Positions 1 to 8,954 of a DNA stretch of 55,429 bases are shown here, in pieces. The stretch covers positions 1-55,429 of the forward strand of contig JAPLMW010000036.1 in NCBI GenBank assembly GCA_026386845.1, written 5' to 3'. Position 1 is the first letter of the stretch. Every line of letters begins with the position of its first letter. Position numbers and translations under genes: made by a program. The notes beneath the pieces are model-generated. The model was not told the DNA's origin, did not search any database, and saw nothing but the letters and a program-made list of their open reading frames with translations. The DNA comes from Phycisphaerae bacterium. GTDB lineage: Bacteria > Planctomycetota > Phycisphaerae > Sedimentisphaerales > UBA12454.

Positions 1-150
1 AACGAAATCGCCAATGGGACACTAAAGGCAATACCGTTTTCAAATGAAAAATTTACAAGGCCGACCGGCGTAATAATAAGAAAGAACCGTGTGATGAACG
101 ACAATTTAAAGGCGTTTATCGAAATCCTCCGCGGCAAACCAACTAAGTAG
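1..150 (+). CDS. LysR-type transcriptional regulator, C-terminal fragment
   Basis: The window opens inside this gene; frame 1 is open from the first base to a TAG at 148-150, giving 49 residues. The peptide has the look of the end of a LysR substrate-binding domain: a short stretch leading into an 'IPFSNEKFTRPTGVIIRKNR' strand and a final amphipathic helix ending in 'AFIEIL'. LysR proteins are DNA-binding regulators that respond to small-molecule effectors. The HTH part lies outside the window, so neither the target nor the effector can be told. The assignment rests on one short tail. Confidence 0.6.
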   Translation, partial: NEIANGTLKAIPFSNEKFTRPTGVIIRKNRVMNDNLKAFIEILRGKPTK

Positions 151-161
151 CCGACAGTTAA

Positions 162-752
162 ATGAAAATCAAAGCAATCATATTTGACCTTGATGGGACG
201 ATAACAGAGCCGTATCTGGATTTTGACAGGATTCGGACTGAAATAGGTCTTGCTGCCAACGCAGGCCCGCTGCTGGAGGCGATGGAGAAAATGAGTCCTG
301 CCGCCAGAAAAAAGGCTGAAGAAATCCTGTATAAGCACGAACAGGCGGCAATCAAACATTCTGTTTTGAACGCAGGTGCAACGGAAACTCTTAAACAGCT
401 TCGCCGAATGAAAATACATATCGGTGTTATGACGAGAAATACCCGCTCAAACGCCTCAGCGGTAGCCAAAAAGCACAATATCGAATTTGATGCGGTAGTT
501 GACCGCGATGATGGACCTGTAAAGCCGGACCCTTTTGGGGTAAAGAGACTATGCAAATTTTTCAAGGTTAAACCGCAGCAGACATTGGTTGTGGGAGATT
601 ATCTGTTCGACCTGCAAAGTGCAAAGGCTGCCGGTGCTAAAGCTATCTTAATCAAAACCGGCAAAAATGCGGAACAATTTGCATCTTATGCTGACTATAT
701 AATTGACAAGCTGCCCCAAATCGTTGATATAATTAACTCTTATGAAAAATAA
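162..752 (+). CDS. HAD-superfamily phosphatase (phosphoglycolate phosphatase-like)
   Basis: A 196-residue HAD hydrolase. Motif I is DLDGT near residue 9, with the nucleophile and acid/base aspartates. Motif II is the Thr in 'GVMTRN' around residue 89. Motif III is the Lys of 'KPDP' around 123, and motif IV is 'VVGDYLFD' around 143. An alpha-helical cap of about 60 residues sits between motifs I and II, as in Gph-type enzymes. It should dephosphorylate a small phosphorylated metabolite in the cytoplasm; the substrate cannot be read from sequence. Its last 11 bases overlap the start of the LolA-like gene, so the two are probably translated from one message. The ATG at 162 lies only 11 bases after the LysR stop. 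Confidence 0.85.
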   Translation: MKIKAIIFDLDGTITEPYLDFDRIRTEIGLAANAGPLLEAMEKMSPAARKKAEEILYKHEQAAIKHSVLNAGATETLKQLRRMKIHIGVMTRNTRSNASAVAKKHNIEFDAVVDRDDGPVKPDPFGVKRLCKFFKVKPQQTLVVGDYLFDLQSAKAAGAKAILIKTGKNAEQFASYADYIIDKLPQIVDIINSYEK

Positions 753-1494
753 AATCGGATTATTAATATTCAGTTGTGTTTTACTTTTTTTGCAGTGGAA
801 TTGCCCTGCCGGAGAAACTGATGGCAGCAATGCGCTAATCAACGATATTATAGAAAAACTCAATCAGACAGCAATCAATCTTAAAAATCTCTCAGCCAAA
901 ATCGAATACATACACGCCCAGCCTTTATTTGAGACGCAAACGGTCAGAAATGGTAAGGTTTTTTATACCAAAGATATAAACTGCTGTGCACTTAGAATAA
1001 ATTTTATGACAATGAAACAGGATGATGCCGCCCAGCAGAATTACAGGGAAGATTATATCTTTGACGGCTGGAAAATGACTAAAATCGACTACCAGAGTAA
1101 ATCGGCAGCGTCGGAGCAGCTTGCCAAAGAAAAACCAATCGAGCCTTTCGAGCTTGTGCAAAGTTATTTTCCAATTATTGGCTTTGCCAGGCCTGCTGAG
1201 CTTGCAGAACAATTCGATATAAAGATTCAGGAAAATAAGAGGAATTTGGTTACTTTACTTTTGATACCAAAAGAAACTAGCGGATTTTCAAAAACATACA
1301 AACAGGTCGAGATAAAAATAGACCCAAAAAATTTTCTACCCTTCGATTTTTCCGCAGTAACTATTGAAGATGAGAAGATAACAATAAAATTAACTCAGAT
1401 AGATACGAAGTCTGAGGTTAAAAAAGATGTTTTTGGTGTAGTTATACCAGCTGATTTTGTAATGTCGGAAAAAAGAGCTGACGCAAACGATTAA
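742..1494 (+). CDS. LolA-like outer-membrane lipoprotein carrier homologue
   Basis: A 250-residue exported protein. An N-terminal hydrophobic signal segment covers about residues 5-23, with a Cys near 21 that could be lipidated. The mature part has the LolA-like pattern of alternating beta strands: 'NLSAKIEYIHAQPLF', 'NGKVFYTKD', 'DYIFDGWKMTKIDY'. LolA carries lipoproteins through the periplasm to the outer membrane. LolA-like paralogues in planctomycetes are common and often of unknown cargo. The gene overlaps the upstream HAD gene by 11 bases and converges with the GH130 gene, the two ORFs sharing four bases. LolA fold is likely; true LolA function is less certain. Confidence 0.6.
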   Translation: MKNKIGLLIFSCVLLFLQWNCPAGETDGSNALINDIIEKLNQTAINLKNLSAKIEYIHAQPLFETQTVRNGKVFYTKDINCCALRINFMTMKQDDAAQQNYREDYIFDGWKMTKIDYQSKSAASEQLAKEKPIEPFELVQSYFPIIGFARPAELAEQFDIKIQENKRNLVTLLLIPKETSGFSKTYKQVEIKIDPKNFLPFDFSAVTIEDEKITIKLTQIDTKSEVKKDVFGVVIPADFVMSEKRADAND

Positions 1495-2450
1495 TCCTCT
1501 GATTCGGGGCACATCATTATATATTCACGAACCTCACTCATATTGGCTATAGCGACCGCGATTTTGTCGTCTGCGGCGCCATAGTAAAGATACAATAGAT
1601 CGCTTTCCTTGTTCACCGTCGCGCCGGTTACAAAGACAACATCGCTGACATCGCCGATTCTTTCATAATCCGCTCGCGGACCGAGAATCCATTCCGGACT
1701 TCGGCGCAAGACCTTCCACGGCTCCTCAAGGTCAAGCAGTGCCACGCCAATGCGGTAAATCTGGCCGGCCACTGTAGCCCTTACGCCGTGATAGAAAATC
1801 AGCCAGCCTTCAGGAATCTCTATCGGCTGACAGGCAAGACCTATCCGCTGGCCGTCCCAGAAGGCGTGGCGGGTTCGCATAAGAACTCTGTGGTCGCCCC
1901 AGTGTTTCAAATCCGGCGACATACTAATCCACATATGAGCTTCGCCCTGCACTATCGGACGATGAATAAGCGCAAATCTGCCGTTAAACCTCCGCGGGAA
2001 AAGACAGGCGTCCTTGTCCTCCGGCGGCAGCATAGCGCCCATCCTGGCAAACGTGTGAAAATTTTTGGTTATCGCAAGCGAAACCAGCGGGCCGCCTTCG
2101 CTGAACGTTACGTAAGTAATCGCAAACTGTCCCTGCTCATCGAGCCAGACAATCCGCGGGTCTTCCAGCCCCCAGCGCTCCTCATGCGAGTCGTGGTCGG
2201 CTTCCATCGTGGGCTTGTCGTCAATCCACCAGTTCGAAAGACCATCCTTGCTCTTGCACAAAGTCAAATGAGAAAAACCACGTAAATCTTCCACTCGTGC
2301 GAGCAATAGCGTGCCGTCAGGCAGTTTTATCGCGGCAGGATTAAAAACAGAATTAACAGGATACGGCCAGTCCTTCGCCTCGAGTATCGGGTTGCCCTCA
2401 TACCTTCGGAAAAGGTCACGAGCAAGATGCTCACGAGAATTATTGGCCAT
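1491..2450 (-). CDS. Glycoside hydrolase family 130 protein (mannoside phosphorylase/hydrolase type)
   Basis: A five-bladed beta-propeller enzyme of family GH130. The hallmark 'WGLEDPRIVW' lies near residue 93 and 'FYHGVR' near 220; the Asp/Glu of these blades bind and activate the glycoside or phosphate. GH130 enzymes reversibly phosphorolyse or hydrolyse beta-mannosides, so a role in mannan or N-glycan-type sugar use in the cytoplasm is likely. The start is set at the ATG at 2450, preceded by a GAGGGA ribosome site about 8 bases upstream. An in-frame TTG at 2465 would add MRDQI but overlaps that site. No sugar transporter or other glycosidase lies next to it. Confidence 0.85.
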   Translation of the reverse strand: MANNSREHLARDLFRRYEGNPILEAKDWPYPVNSVFNPAAIKLPDGTLLLARVEDLRGFSHLTLCKSKDGLSNWWIDDKPTMEADHDSHEERWGLEDPRIVWLDEQGQFAITYVTFSEGGPLVSLAITKNFHTFARMGAMLPPEDKDACLFPRRFNGRFALIHRPIVQGEAHMWISMSPDLKHWGDHRVLMRTRHAFWDGQRIGLACQPIEIPEGWLIFYHGVRATVAGQIYRIGVALLDLEEPWKVLRRSPEWILGPRADYERIGDVSDVVFVTGATVNKESDLLYLYYGAADDKIAVAIANMSEVREYIMMCPESED

Positions 2451-2674
2451 TATCTGGTCCCTCAATATAGATATTTATACACAGACGTACTATGCGCCCG
2501 TACTTACAAAAGTCAATTCGGCAAAAAAACACCATTACTAAAGCCAGGTCTTGCGCATTTTAACAAAAATTACCGGACTGAAACACCAAATTATCCCTGG
2601 TCTTATAAAAACGAAAGATTTGACAAAATTCCATAACTTGTTATATTTTCAATCTTTCAAAATGGAACTTAGGT

Positions 2675-3319
2675 ATGCAGATTGACAAACTGGTTTTGGG
2701 AAGTTACGAAAATAATTCCTATATAGTTCGCCCAGACAGAAAAACGACAGACTGCATCATAATTGACACAGGTTTAACCGTCAAACTATTGATAGATTTT
2801 TTAAAGGAAAAAAATCTCAATCCTCATACATTAATACTAACCCACGGCCATGCCGACCACATCGCAGGCGCAGCTTTGCTGAGAAAAAAATTCGATAAAA
2901 TCAAAGTCTGTATTCACAAAGCAGATTCGGCTATGCTCGGCGATGCTGTGAGCAATCTTTCATCTTGGGCATACACAAACATTACCACCACACCGGCTGA
3001 TGTTATTTTTGACAAAGAGGGGCTGATTGAATTTGGCAATCTGGCGTTTCAACTCATACACACCCCCGGCCACACACCCGGCGGAATATGTCTCTATAAT
3101 AAAGACGAAAAAATAGTTTTCAGCGGCGATACACTTTTCGCCGGCTCTATAGGAAGGACTGATTTTCCAGGATATGATTCGCAAAAATGCCTCAAACTGC
3201 TTGTCGATAATATCAAAAGCAAATTGCTGATTCTGCCGGAGGACACAGCCGTTCTGCCGGGACACGGTGAAAATACAACAATCAAACAGGAAAAACTGCA
3301 CAATCCTTTCCTGCGTTAA
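2675..3319 (+). CDS. Metallo-beta-lactamase-fold hydrolase (glyoxalase II-like)
   Basis: A 214-residue MBL-fold protein with the di-metal motif 'THGHADH' at about residues 55-61, a further His in 'HTPGHTPGG' near 134, Asp in 'SGDTLF' near 152, and a terminal His in 'LPGHG' near 196. These five sites bind two metal ions. The family includes glyoxalase II and related thioester or ester hydrolases of the cytoplasm. The protein is shorter than full glyoxalase II (about 250) and lacks its C-terminal helical domain, so the substrate is open. It converges with the HAD gene at 3316, sharing four bases. Confidence 0.85.
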   Translation: MQIDKLVLGSYENNSYIVRPDRKTTDCIIIDTGLTVKLLIDFLKEKNLNPHTLILTHGHADHIAGAALLRKKFDKIKVCIHKADSAMLGDAVSNLSSWAYTNITTTPADVIFDKEGLIEFGNLAFQLIHTPGHTPGGICLYNKDEKIVFSGDTLFAGSIGRTDFPGYDSQKCLKLLVDNIKSKLLILPEDTAVLPGHGENTTIKQEKLHNPFLR

Positions 3320-3969
3320 AATAAACTTTTAAAGGCCTCATCGAAACTGTCGCAGACTTTCGCACCGCAGGCAACAAGCCTTTCCCTGGACTGATGGCCG
3401 GCGGGCAAAAGAAGGCAATCCGCTTCCAGTTCGCAGGCTGTCTGATAATCGTGCGTCGTATCGCCTATCAGAAGTATCTCTCTGCCGCTGATTGCAAGAT
3501 TCTTTAATAACTTCCTGCCGATATCAATCTTGCTGTGAGCATAATAGTCATCCAGACCCGCGATGTTTTCGAAAAACTCCTTTAAACCAAAAAATTCAAG
3601 TATTCCAAAAAGCGAAGACTGCTGCGAAGCGGAAAGAACCGACTGCAAAAATCCTTTAGCCTTGAACTGCTTTACAACGTCAATAACTCCCTGACGAAGA
3701 TGACATTCGCGGCACTGGGATTCGTAAGCACGAATATATTCTTTCGCGACATCGTCAAAAGATTCTTTTTCAAAGTTAAAACCAAGTTTTATGTAATAAT
3801 TGATTACTGGAAAATCAAAATACTTCTGGTACTCAAAAATTGAGGTGGTTTTCATCCCACGGCAAGCCAGCATTCGGTTGAGTATTTCAACACACAGCCA
3901 GCCATCATCTAAAAGCGTACCGTTCCAGTCCCAGATAATATGTTTGTATTTTGTAAAGGCGGGGTTCAT
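3316..3969 (-). CDS. HAD-superfamily hydrolase
   Basis: A second HAD phosphatase, 217 residues, unrelated in detail to the one at 162. Motif I reads 'WDWNGTLLDD' near residue 16: the first Asp is kept and the usual DxDGT is DWNGT, a variant typical of a phosphoglycolate phosphatase subgroup with Asn. Motif IV is 'LIGDTTHD' near 167, and a Ser/Thr in 'SVLSAS' supplies motif II. It starts 14 bases downstream of the large HEAT gene and is probably cotranscribed with it. The substrate cannot be read from sequence. Confidence 0.8.
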   Translation of the reverse strand: MNPAFTKYKHIIWDWNGTLLDDGWLCVEILNRMLACRGMKTTSIFEYQKYFDFPVINYYIKLGFNFEKESFDDVAKEYIRAYESQCRECHLRQGVIDVVKQFKAKGFLQSVLSASQQSSLFGILEFFGLKEFFENIAGLDDYYAHSKIDIGRKLLKNLAISGREILLIGDTTHDYQTACELEADCLLLPAGHQSRERLVACGAKVCDSFDEAFKSLF

Positions 3970-3983
3970 CTGGCAAAAAGTTT

Positions 3984-6269
3984 CTACAGAGCAGAAGTGT
4001 TTGGTTCTGCAGAAGTGTTCGGCTCCGCAGGAACATTCGGCTCAACAGATGTTCGGGAAGGAATTTTCACAAGTGTCTTCCATATCTCAAGCTGCCTGGA
4101 CCAGAACGGACGAGGGTTCCGGTCAGAAATATTTATCGAAGCTAATGCCGCAAAAGTCTGTCCGGACTGTTCCGAACTCTGATTCGCTGTGAAATAATTA
4201 TCAAGAACCCCGGTAATTTCAGCTTTCGGCGACAGGTCCGCAGACAGCAGGAAATTGGCGACAATTTGTTTGGCAGACTCGATTTGGCCGGAATACAAAT
4301 GCACAGCAAGAAGTTTGGCCGTTATGTCTGATGCCTGATTAGGGTCAGGGTTTGACTGCAAAAGAATACCATAATATTTTGCCGCTAAATCATATATTGC
4401 CGTTTCGGCGCAGAAATCTGCCATAGCGAATCGCACTGAAAACAAAAGCCGCTTATTCTGCTCAGCCTCCGCCTTCTTTTCGGCTGTCTCAAACAGAATT
4501 CTCGTTCTCGCCACAACGAATTCATCGCTTTTTGCTTTTGCCTGACGGGCAAATTTCTGTGCCCAGCCGAGCAAAACATCAGCCTTGCAGTATTGAAAGA
4601 TATTCATCATCGCATCCGCCGCCTGTTTTCGCTCATCTTCCGTTCCGGCGGTTATTACCATCGGACCAAGCCATTCGAGGTCGTCGATAGTGCCGATTTG
4701 GCCCGCTGCGGAAATAAGCTCACTTCGTATTTTGGCGCTCGGATGATTCGTAAATCCCTTTTGCTTGAGCAATTCGAAGGCGCCTGCCTGGTCCACTTTT
4801 ATAAAACCGACGACCGCGGGAGCCGCTATTTGACTGTTTGCGTCATCCACAGCCTGTTTGAAAATGTCCGCGAAAGTCTCGCCTGCCGCGGTTCTGTAAA
4901 AACTATCGCTGCCGCAAAGACGGACCATTTCCTCAAGAAGACGGCTTTTTACCTGTTCAGTATCTGCTTTCCTGAAACAGTTAGCTATAAGTTCAAAGTA
5001 AGGCTTTACCTTCTGGGCTTCCAAGCCGTTCTGCAAAAGAAGATTGCGAATCACTTCAGCTGCCGCTACAGGATTCGAGTCCTTAAGATACTCTGAAGCA
5101 ATTTGCAGCGTCTGAATGCGAATCTCAGGGTTAATTTTCACCTCGGCTCCGGGCGAAAGGGCAAAATTACAGACATGCGCCAGAGCGACCAGAATTTCAG
5201 TTTTCACATCAGATTGAATTTCTATCTTTAACTGAGTAAAAAGTGCATCGGCAGAGTTTACATTCGTCAGTATGCCAAGTAATTTCGTTGTCGCCAGCCT
5301 TACCACGGGGTCAGAGTCACTAACAAGAGCGATAAGGGGCTTCTGAAAAACCTCAAGAGGCAAAGGTTTGCCGCTCTTGCGCCACATATTGATTTTTTCT
5401 ATCGCCCACAATTTCACAGAGCTGTGGGCAAACGCAAGATTCTCCGCTATAAATTTCCCACGAGCGTTTTCATCTGTGGTAGCCTGATAGATATTGTCCA
5501 GCGACAAAATATACTTCTTCTGCCATAATGAAACTTCATCGGAAAGCCGCTCTATCTTCTGTTCCTGTGCAAGCAGCCTTTCACGAAGAATATCAGTTCG
5601 GCTTTTGCCTTCAAAATCCTTAAGAGTTTTCCGCCAAAGTTTTTTGTCCCTGACTGCCGGCAGCCATTCCTGCAATGCCCCGGCAGCGGCAGAAGCAATC
5701 TCCTCGTTATCATCATCAAGCAGTCTTATCAACTCTGAAACTGCTTCTTTGTCCGGGTATATCTGAAGGGCATATATCGCGTTTTTTCTTGCCGTAACAC
5801 CAAGGTCAGAACTCTCTGCTATATCCTCAAGCTGATTTTTAATCTGTCTGTAAGTAAAAATAAGCGATGCCTGTGCCGCAAGACGCGCAACTTCCGCATT
5901 CTGACCCCTGATAATATCCATCAGCGGAACAATAAAATCCTCTTTGTCGTCAATGAGCTGCGAAAAACTCCTGAACTGCCTGAGCGATTTGCACACAGAA
6001 GCCTGGGCGCCGGCATTATCCGCCGTGCCAAGAGCTTCGAGCAGGATTTGTCTTGCCTCACTGGAAGGATTCTTCAGAAGCTCAACGGCCGTATCAATGC
6101 GAATTTGCTCGTCCGTTGAATTAAACAGCGTCCAGCGGTTGATTTTCGATTGGCCGTCAAGATTTTCATCCGGCTTATTCGGCTCGGCAAAAATCAGCCC
6201 CGAAAAACAAAAAAACAGCAAAAATGCTGTAATAAATACCTTTGAGATTATAGGGCGAAAATATTTCAT
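3984..6269 (-). CDS. Secreted HEAT-repeat protein, 761 aa
   Basis: An exported alpha-solenoid. Residues 8-28 form a signal peptide ending in 'SGLIFA|EPN'. Most of the rest consists of HEAT/armadillo-like helical pairs: 'SSEARQILLEALG', 'NEEIASAAAGALQEWLP', 'DPVVRLATTKLLGIL'. A coiled coil lies around 235-265 and TPR-like helices near 650-700. The C-terminus is a low-complexity tail in which EPN-containing units repeat, after a similar 'EPNKPDENLD' at the mature N-terminus. HEAT solenoids bind proteins; large secreted ones are common in planctomycetes and generally uncharacterised. The gene lies downstream of murG on the same strand, separated by 96 bases. Confidence 0.8.
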   Translation of the reverse strand: MKYFRPIISKVFITAFLLFFCFSGLIFAEPNKPDENLDGQSKINRWTLFNSTDEQIRIDTAVELLKNPSSEARQILLEALGTADNAGAQASVCKSLRQFRSFSQLIDDKEDFIVPLMDIIRGQNAEVARLAAQASLIFTYRQIKNQLEDIAESSDLGVTARKNAIYALQIYPDKEAVSELIRLLDDDNEEIASAAAGALQEWLPAVRDKKLWRKTLKDFEGKSRTDILRERLLAQEQKIERLSDEVSLWQKKYILSLDNIYQATTDENARGKFIAENLAFAHSSVKLWAIEKINMWRKSGKPLPLEVFQKPLIALVSDSDPVVRLATTKLLGILTNVNSADALFTQLKIEIQSDVKTEILVALAHVCNFALSPGAEVKINPEIRIQTLQIASEYLKDSNPVAAAEVIRNLLLQNGLEAQKVKPYFELIANCFRKADTEQVKSRLLEEMVRLCGSDSFYRTAAGETFADIFKQAVDDANSQIAAPAVVGFIKVDQAGAFELLKQKGFTNHPSAKIRSELISAAGQIGTIDDLEWLGPMVITAGTEDERKQAADAMMNIFQYCKADVLLGWAQKFARQAKAKSDEFVVARTRILFETAEKKAEAEQNKRLLFSVRFAMADFCAETAIYDLAAKYYGILLQSNPDPNQASDITAKLLAVHLYSGQIESAKQIVANFLLSADLSPKAEITGVLDNYFTANQSSEQSGQTFAALASINISDRNPRPFWSRQLEIWKTLVKIPSRTSVEPNVPAEPNTSAEPNTSAL

Positions 6270-6365
6270 ACTCTAAACTTAAATTCGGCTATCTTTTCCT
6301 TACGCTTTAGCCCTATTTTATGTTCGCCGGCAGGGATTGCAAATAAAAATAAAATTTAGTTTCGG

Positions 6366-7469
6366 TCAGTAATTTAACAGTTTCTGTGCGATTTGTGCCG
6401 CTGCGCCAGGATTGACTATTTTGGCGATGTTAGCCTTCATTTGCTGCCGTTTTTCATCCGAACTCATAAGGTCGCAAAGAACAGGCCATAAAAGCTGGGC
6501 CGTCTTTTCTGTATCACATAAATCATCGACTAAACAGGCGCAGCCGGCATCGACAAGATACTGGGCATTGAGCCTTTGATGCCTGTCGCGATGGTAAGGA
6601 TAAGGAAGGCATACCGCGGGCGTCTGTGAAGCGGCAAATTCCGCAACACTCATCGCACCTGCTCGGCCGATAACAAGGTCTGCCGCGGCAAGAAGATTCG
6701 GCATGTCGTCAAAATAGTCCAGAATCTTATGGCTTATCTTTGCTTCCTTATAAAACGTTCTTACGGCATCAAAATGCGGGATACCGGCCAAATGAACAAT
6801 CTGCCAGTCTGCGGCAAAGGCATCAAGTTTGTCGAGAAGATAACCTATGACGTTATTTATATTGGCTGCGCCGCCTGAAGCGCCGGTAACAAGCAAAACC
6901 TTCTTTTTCGGACTTAAATCAAGTGCCGCAATCGCGGCGTTTTTGTCGGGATTGAAAAAGGCCGAACGTAATGGACATCCTGTTACCATAATTTTGCGGC
7001 GATTGGCGCCGAAACTGCGGCTGGTCGCCTCAAACTGAACAAAAATATCCTTTGCACAATAAGCAAGCAGCCTATTCGCTTTGCCCGCTACGGCATCGAT
7101 ATTCAGCATCGCCACAGGTATTTTCAATCTCCTGGCGGCAAAAACCGCCGGAGCAGAAACAAAACCGCCCATACTAAACAAAACTGCGTTCTGCGGCTGA
7201 TTGGCAAGAATCGTCTGCTCGACAATCTTTTTGGCGGCAAAAAGAGACCTCAAAAATACAAATATTTCATAAGGATTCTTTGAAAAACCACTGACAGGCA
7301 GAGGAATAAACTGAAAACCTGTCCCCGCAAGAATTCTGGTATCTATAGGTCTTTGACTGCAAAAAAAGGTTATTTTACAGGTAGGTTCTATCCTTAAAAG
7401 CTCGCCTGCCACGGCAAGGGCCGGATAAATATGCCCCCCGGTGCCGCCGCCTGCTAAATACACCCTCAC
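6366..7469 (-). CDS. murG: MurG: UDP-GlcNAc:undecaprenyl-PP-MurNAc-pentapeptide GlcNAc transferase
   Basis: MurG adds GlcNAc to lipid I on the inner face of the membrane, making lipid II. The glycine-rich 'GGGTGGHIYPALA' lies right at the N-terminus, a second Gly-rich loop 'VTGASGGAANIN' lies mid-protein, and the UDP-GlcNAc site 'GRAGAMSVAEFAASQTPAV' lies in the C-terminal Rossmann domain. I chose the GTG at 7469 because it gives the usual N-terminus 'MRVYLAGGGTGGH' and normal length (367 aa). ATGs at 7517 (AGGA ten bases upstream) and 7535 would add 16 or 22 residues without family support. The GTG falls inside one arm of an 18-bp perfect inverted repeat. It follows ftsW. Confidence 0.93.
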   Translation of the reverse strand: MRVYLAGGGTGGHIYPALAVAGELLRIEPTCKITFFCSQRPIDTRILAGTGFQFIPLPVSGFSKNPYEIFVFLRSLFAAKKIVEQTILANQPQNAVLFSMGGFVSAPAVFAARRLKIPVAMLNIDAVAGKANRLLAYCAKDIFVQFEATSRSFGANRRKIMVTGCPLRSAFFNPDKNAAIAALDLSPKKKVLLVTGASGGAANINNVIGYLLDKLDAFAADWQIVHLAGIPHFDAVRTFYKEAKISHKILDYFDDMPNLLAAADLVIGRAGAMSVAEFAASQTPAVCLPYPYHRDRHQRLNAQYLVDAGCACLVDDLCDTEKTAQLLWPVLCDLMSSDEKRQQMKANIAKIVNPGAAAQIAQKLLNY

Positions 7470-7568
7470 ACCTATTTGCTTTGTGTCGGTGGATAGTAAA
7501 TTCGATGATAATGACATTTTTTTAACATCCTGCATTTTCAGAACAACTTTGCAAATAGGTGTGAGGGT
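7462..7568 (-). repeat. Inverted-arm leader element at the murG start
   Basis: The 18 bases at 7462-7479 and 7551-7568 are exact reverse complements (ACCCTCACACCTATTTGC and its complement), with a 71-base loop. The downstream arm, in the direction of murG, spans the GTG at 7469 and the adjacent AGG. Pairing in the mRNA would bury the likely start region. It belongs to a family with matching geometry at coaX, mrdA, mreD, proA, mutS and tRNA-Gly. Confidence 0.85.
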
Positions 7569-7579
7569 AAATGTGCTTC

Positions 7580-7654
7580 ATCCCGCACCTTCTAAATATT
7601 CAATGTATCTGAAGAGTGATTTAAAAAAGATAGAATGGAAAGAAGGTGCGGGAT
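7580..7654 (-). repeat. Inverted-arm element between ftsW and murG
   Basis: Arms 7580-7593 and 7641-7654 pair perfectly over 14 bases (ATCCCGCACCTTCT and its complement), with a 47-base loop, the shortest in the family. The upstream arm begins right after the ftsW TGA. Thirteen bases of the arm are identical to the arms of the mreC-mreD element at 49953-50063. The downstream arm ends in GGGATGAAG and opens a 19-codon reading frame that closes before murG, a possible leader peptide. Confidence 0.8.
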
Positions 7655-8812
7655 TCATGCGTCCTCGGCCCTTCCGGCTATGCTCACAAGAATACCAACC
7701 GCTGCCGCAGTAAGAAAAAGATGTGTTCCGCCTGCGCTTATAAAAGGAAGGGCGATACCTTTCGTCGGCAAAAGCCGGGTAACTACGCCGAGATTCATCA
7801 CCGCCTGAGACGTTATCGCAAGAACAATTCCAAAGGCAAGCAGTTTCCCGAAGTCATCCTTGCATCTGCCGATTATGATAACGCCGAGAACAAGGAAAAA
7901 TATAAAAAGCAGAATAACAAAACAAACGCCGACAAAGCCAAGCTCTTCGGCGATTATCGCGAATATAAAATCGGTGGTATCTTCCGGCAGATGGCCGTAT
8001 TTGCTTATGCCGCCGCCAAGGCCTTTGCCGAGTATTCGGCCTGTCGATATCGCTATAAGAGATTGTTTGACCTGATAACCCGAAGTCTGAGCCGTGGAAG
8101 AATCAGGATTTATAAAGGTTTTGATTCTCTCGCGCCGTTCAGGAGAAGTAATAATCGCCAGAGTAAAAAGAATTGCCAGAATCGGCAGAGGCGTTAAAAA
8201 ATGCCACCATTTGGCGCCGGCTATAAACAAAATCACAAAACTGACAAACGCGACAAAAAACGCCGTGCCGAAATCCTCAATCACTATAAGACCGGCGATA
8301 AGTCCGATAACAACACATAATATCGCAAAATTTTTGAATCTTTTTATCTTTTCGCCGAGCAGAGCAGAAACGGCAGGGATAAACAAAACCAGCGACCATT
8401 TCGCCAGCTCTGACGGCTGAAAATTTATTGATGCCGGTCCCAAAGGAATTCTCAGCCATCGTCGGGCATAATTGATTTCTACGCCGATGCCGGGGATAAG
8501 AACCATCACGAGCAGGATGATACTTACAAAAACAAGCCAGACGGCCGGATTTGGAATCCAGCCTTTCCAGTTGCCGCTTTTGAAGGCTAAAATCCTGTAA
8601 TTAATCAGGGATAGTCCGAATAAAATCAGAATGGAGATAAGAAAAAAAACAGCCTGGCGAAATTCAGGATACGAATAGAACTTTGCAAGGTCATATTCAA
8701 CATCAATTTTGGCACTTGCGCTGAAAACAAAGACCACCCCTAAAGCCATTAGCGTAACAGCCAAACAGGCCGTCATATTCCCTATAGTTTTACCACTCAA
8801 ACTCAGCTTCAT
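7655..8812 (-). CDS. ftsW: FtsW/RodA-type SEDS peptidoglycan polymerase
   Basis: A 385-residue SEDS-family integral membrane glycosyltransferase that polymerises lipid II. About ten hydrophobic segments are visible. Family motifs are the N-terminal 'VFVFSAS', the 'YARRWLRIPLGPASINFQPSELAKW' block near residue 120, a polymerase-loop 'QTSGYQVKQSLIAISTGRILGKGLGGGISKYGHLPE' near 260, and the C-terminal 'LLPTKGIALPFISAGG' near 350. Placement directly upstream of murG favours FtsW over RodA, since ftsW-murG is a classical dcw pair. The partner transpeptidase ftsI lies about 37 kb away, at 45555. The spacer after the stop carries inverted-arm elements. Confidence 0.9.
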   Translation of the reverse strand: MKLSLSGKTIGNMTACLAVTLMALGVVFVFSASAKIDVEYDLAKFYSYPEFRQAVFFLISILILFGLSLINYRILAFKSGNWKGWIPNPAVWLVFVSIILLVMVLIPGIGVEINYARRWLRIPLGPASINFQPSELAKWSLVLFIPAVSALLGEKIKRFKNFAILCVVIGLIAGLIVIEDFGTAFFVAFVSFVILFIAGAKWWHFLTPLPILAILFTLAIITSPERRERIKTFINPDSSTAQTSGYQVKQSLIAISTGRILGKGLGGGISKYGHLPEDTTDFIFAIIAEELGFVGVCFVILLFIFFLVLGVIIIGRCKDDFGKLLAFGIVLAITSQAVMNLGVVTRLLPTKGIALPFISAGGTHLFLTAAAVGILVSIAGRAEDA

Positions 8813-8917
8813 ATAAGGAATTATCCGTCAAACAAAACAAAGAATCAATTATAAAAACACTCTGTTAATATCATCGGCTTTTACGCCGATTTTTTTGAAC
8901 AAAGCTCACCGACTTAT

Positions 8918-8952
8918 ACTATACATTAAATACCAAATACTATATACTATTC
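8918..8952. repeat. Degenerate tandem heptamer array
   Basis: Five 7-base units with pattern ACTATAC / ATTAAAT / ACCAAAT / ACTATAT / ACTATTC lie between the divergent ftsW and the membrane-protein gene at 8955. Units differ at a few positions but keep strict 7-base register. It is one of at least nine such arrays in the window. Confidence 0.65.
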
Positions 8953-8954
8953 GA

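Noticed and set aside
7462-7568. Invertible promoter (phase-variation switch) as explanation of the inverted arms
   Set aside because: Arms differ between loci, so one site-specific recombinase is unlikely, and the loops show no promoter pair; kept only as an alternative to RNA structure.
8911-8952. CRISPR array or direct-repeat cluster in the heptamer arrays
   Set aside because: Units are only 7 bases, without spacers, and no cas gene is in the window.
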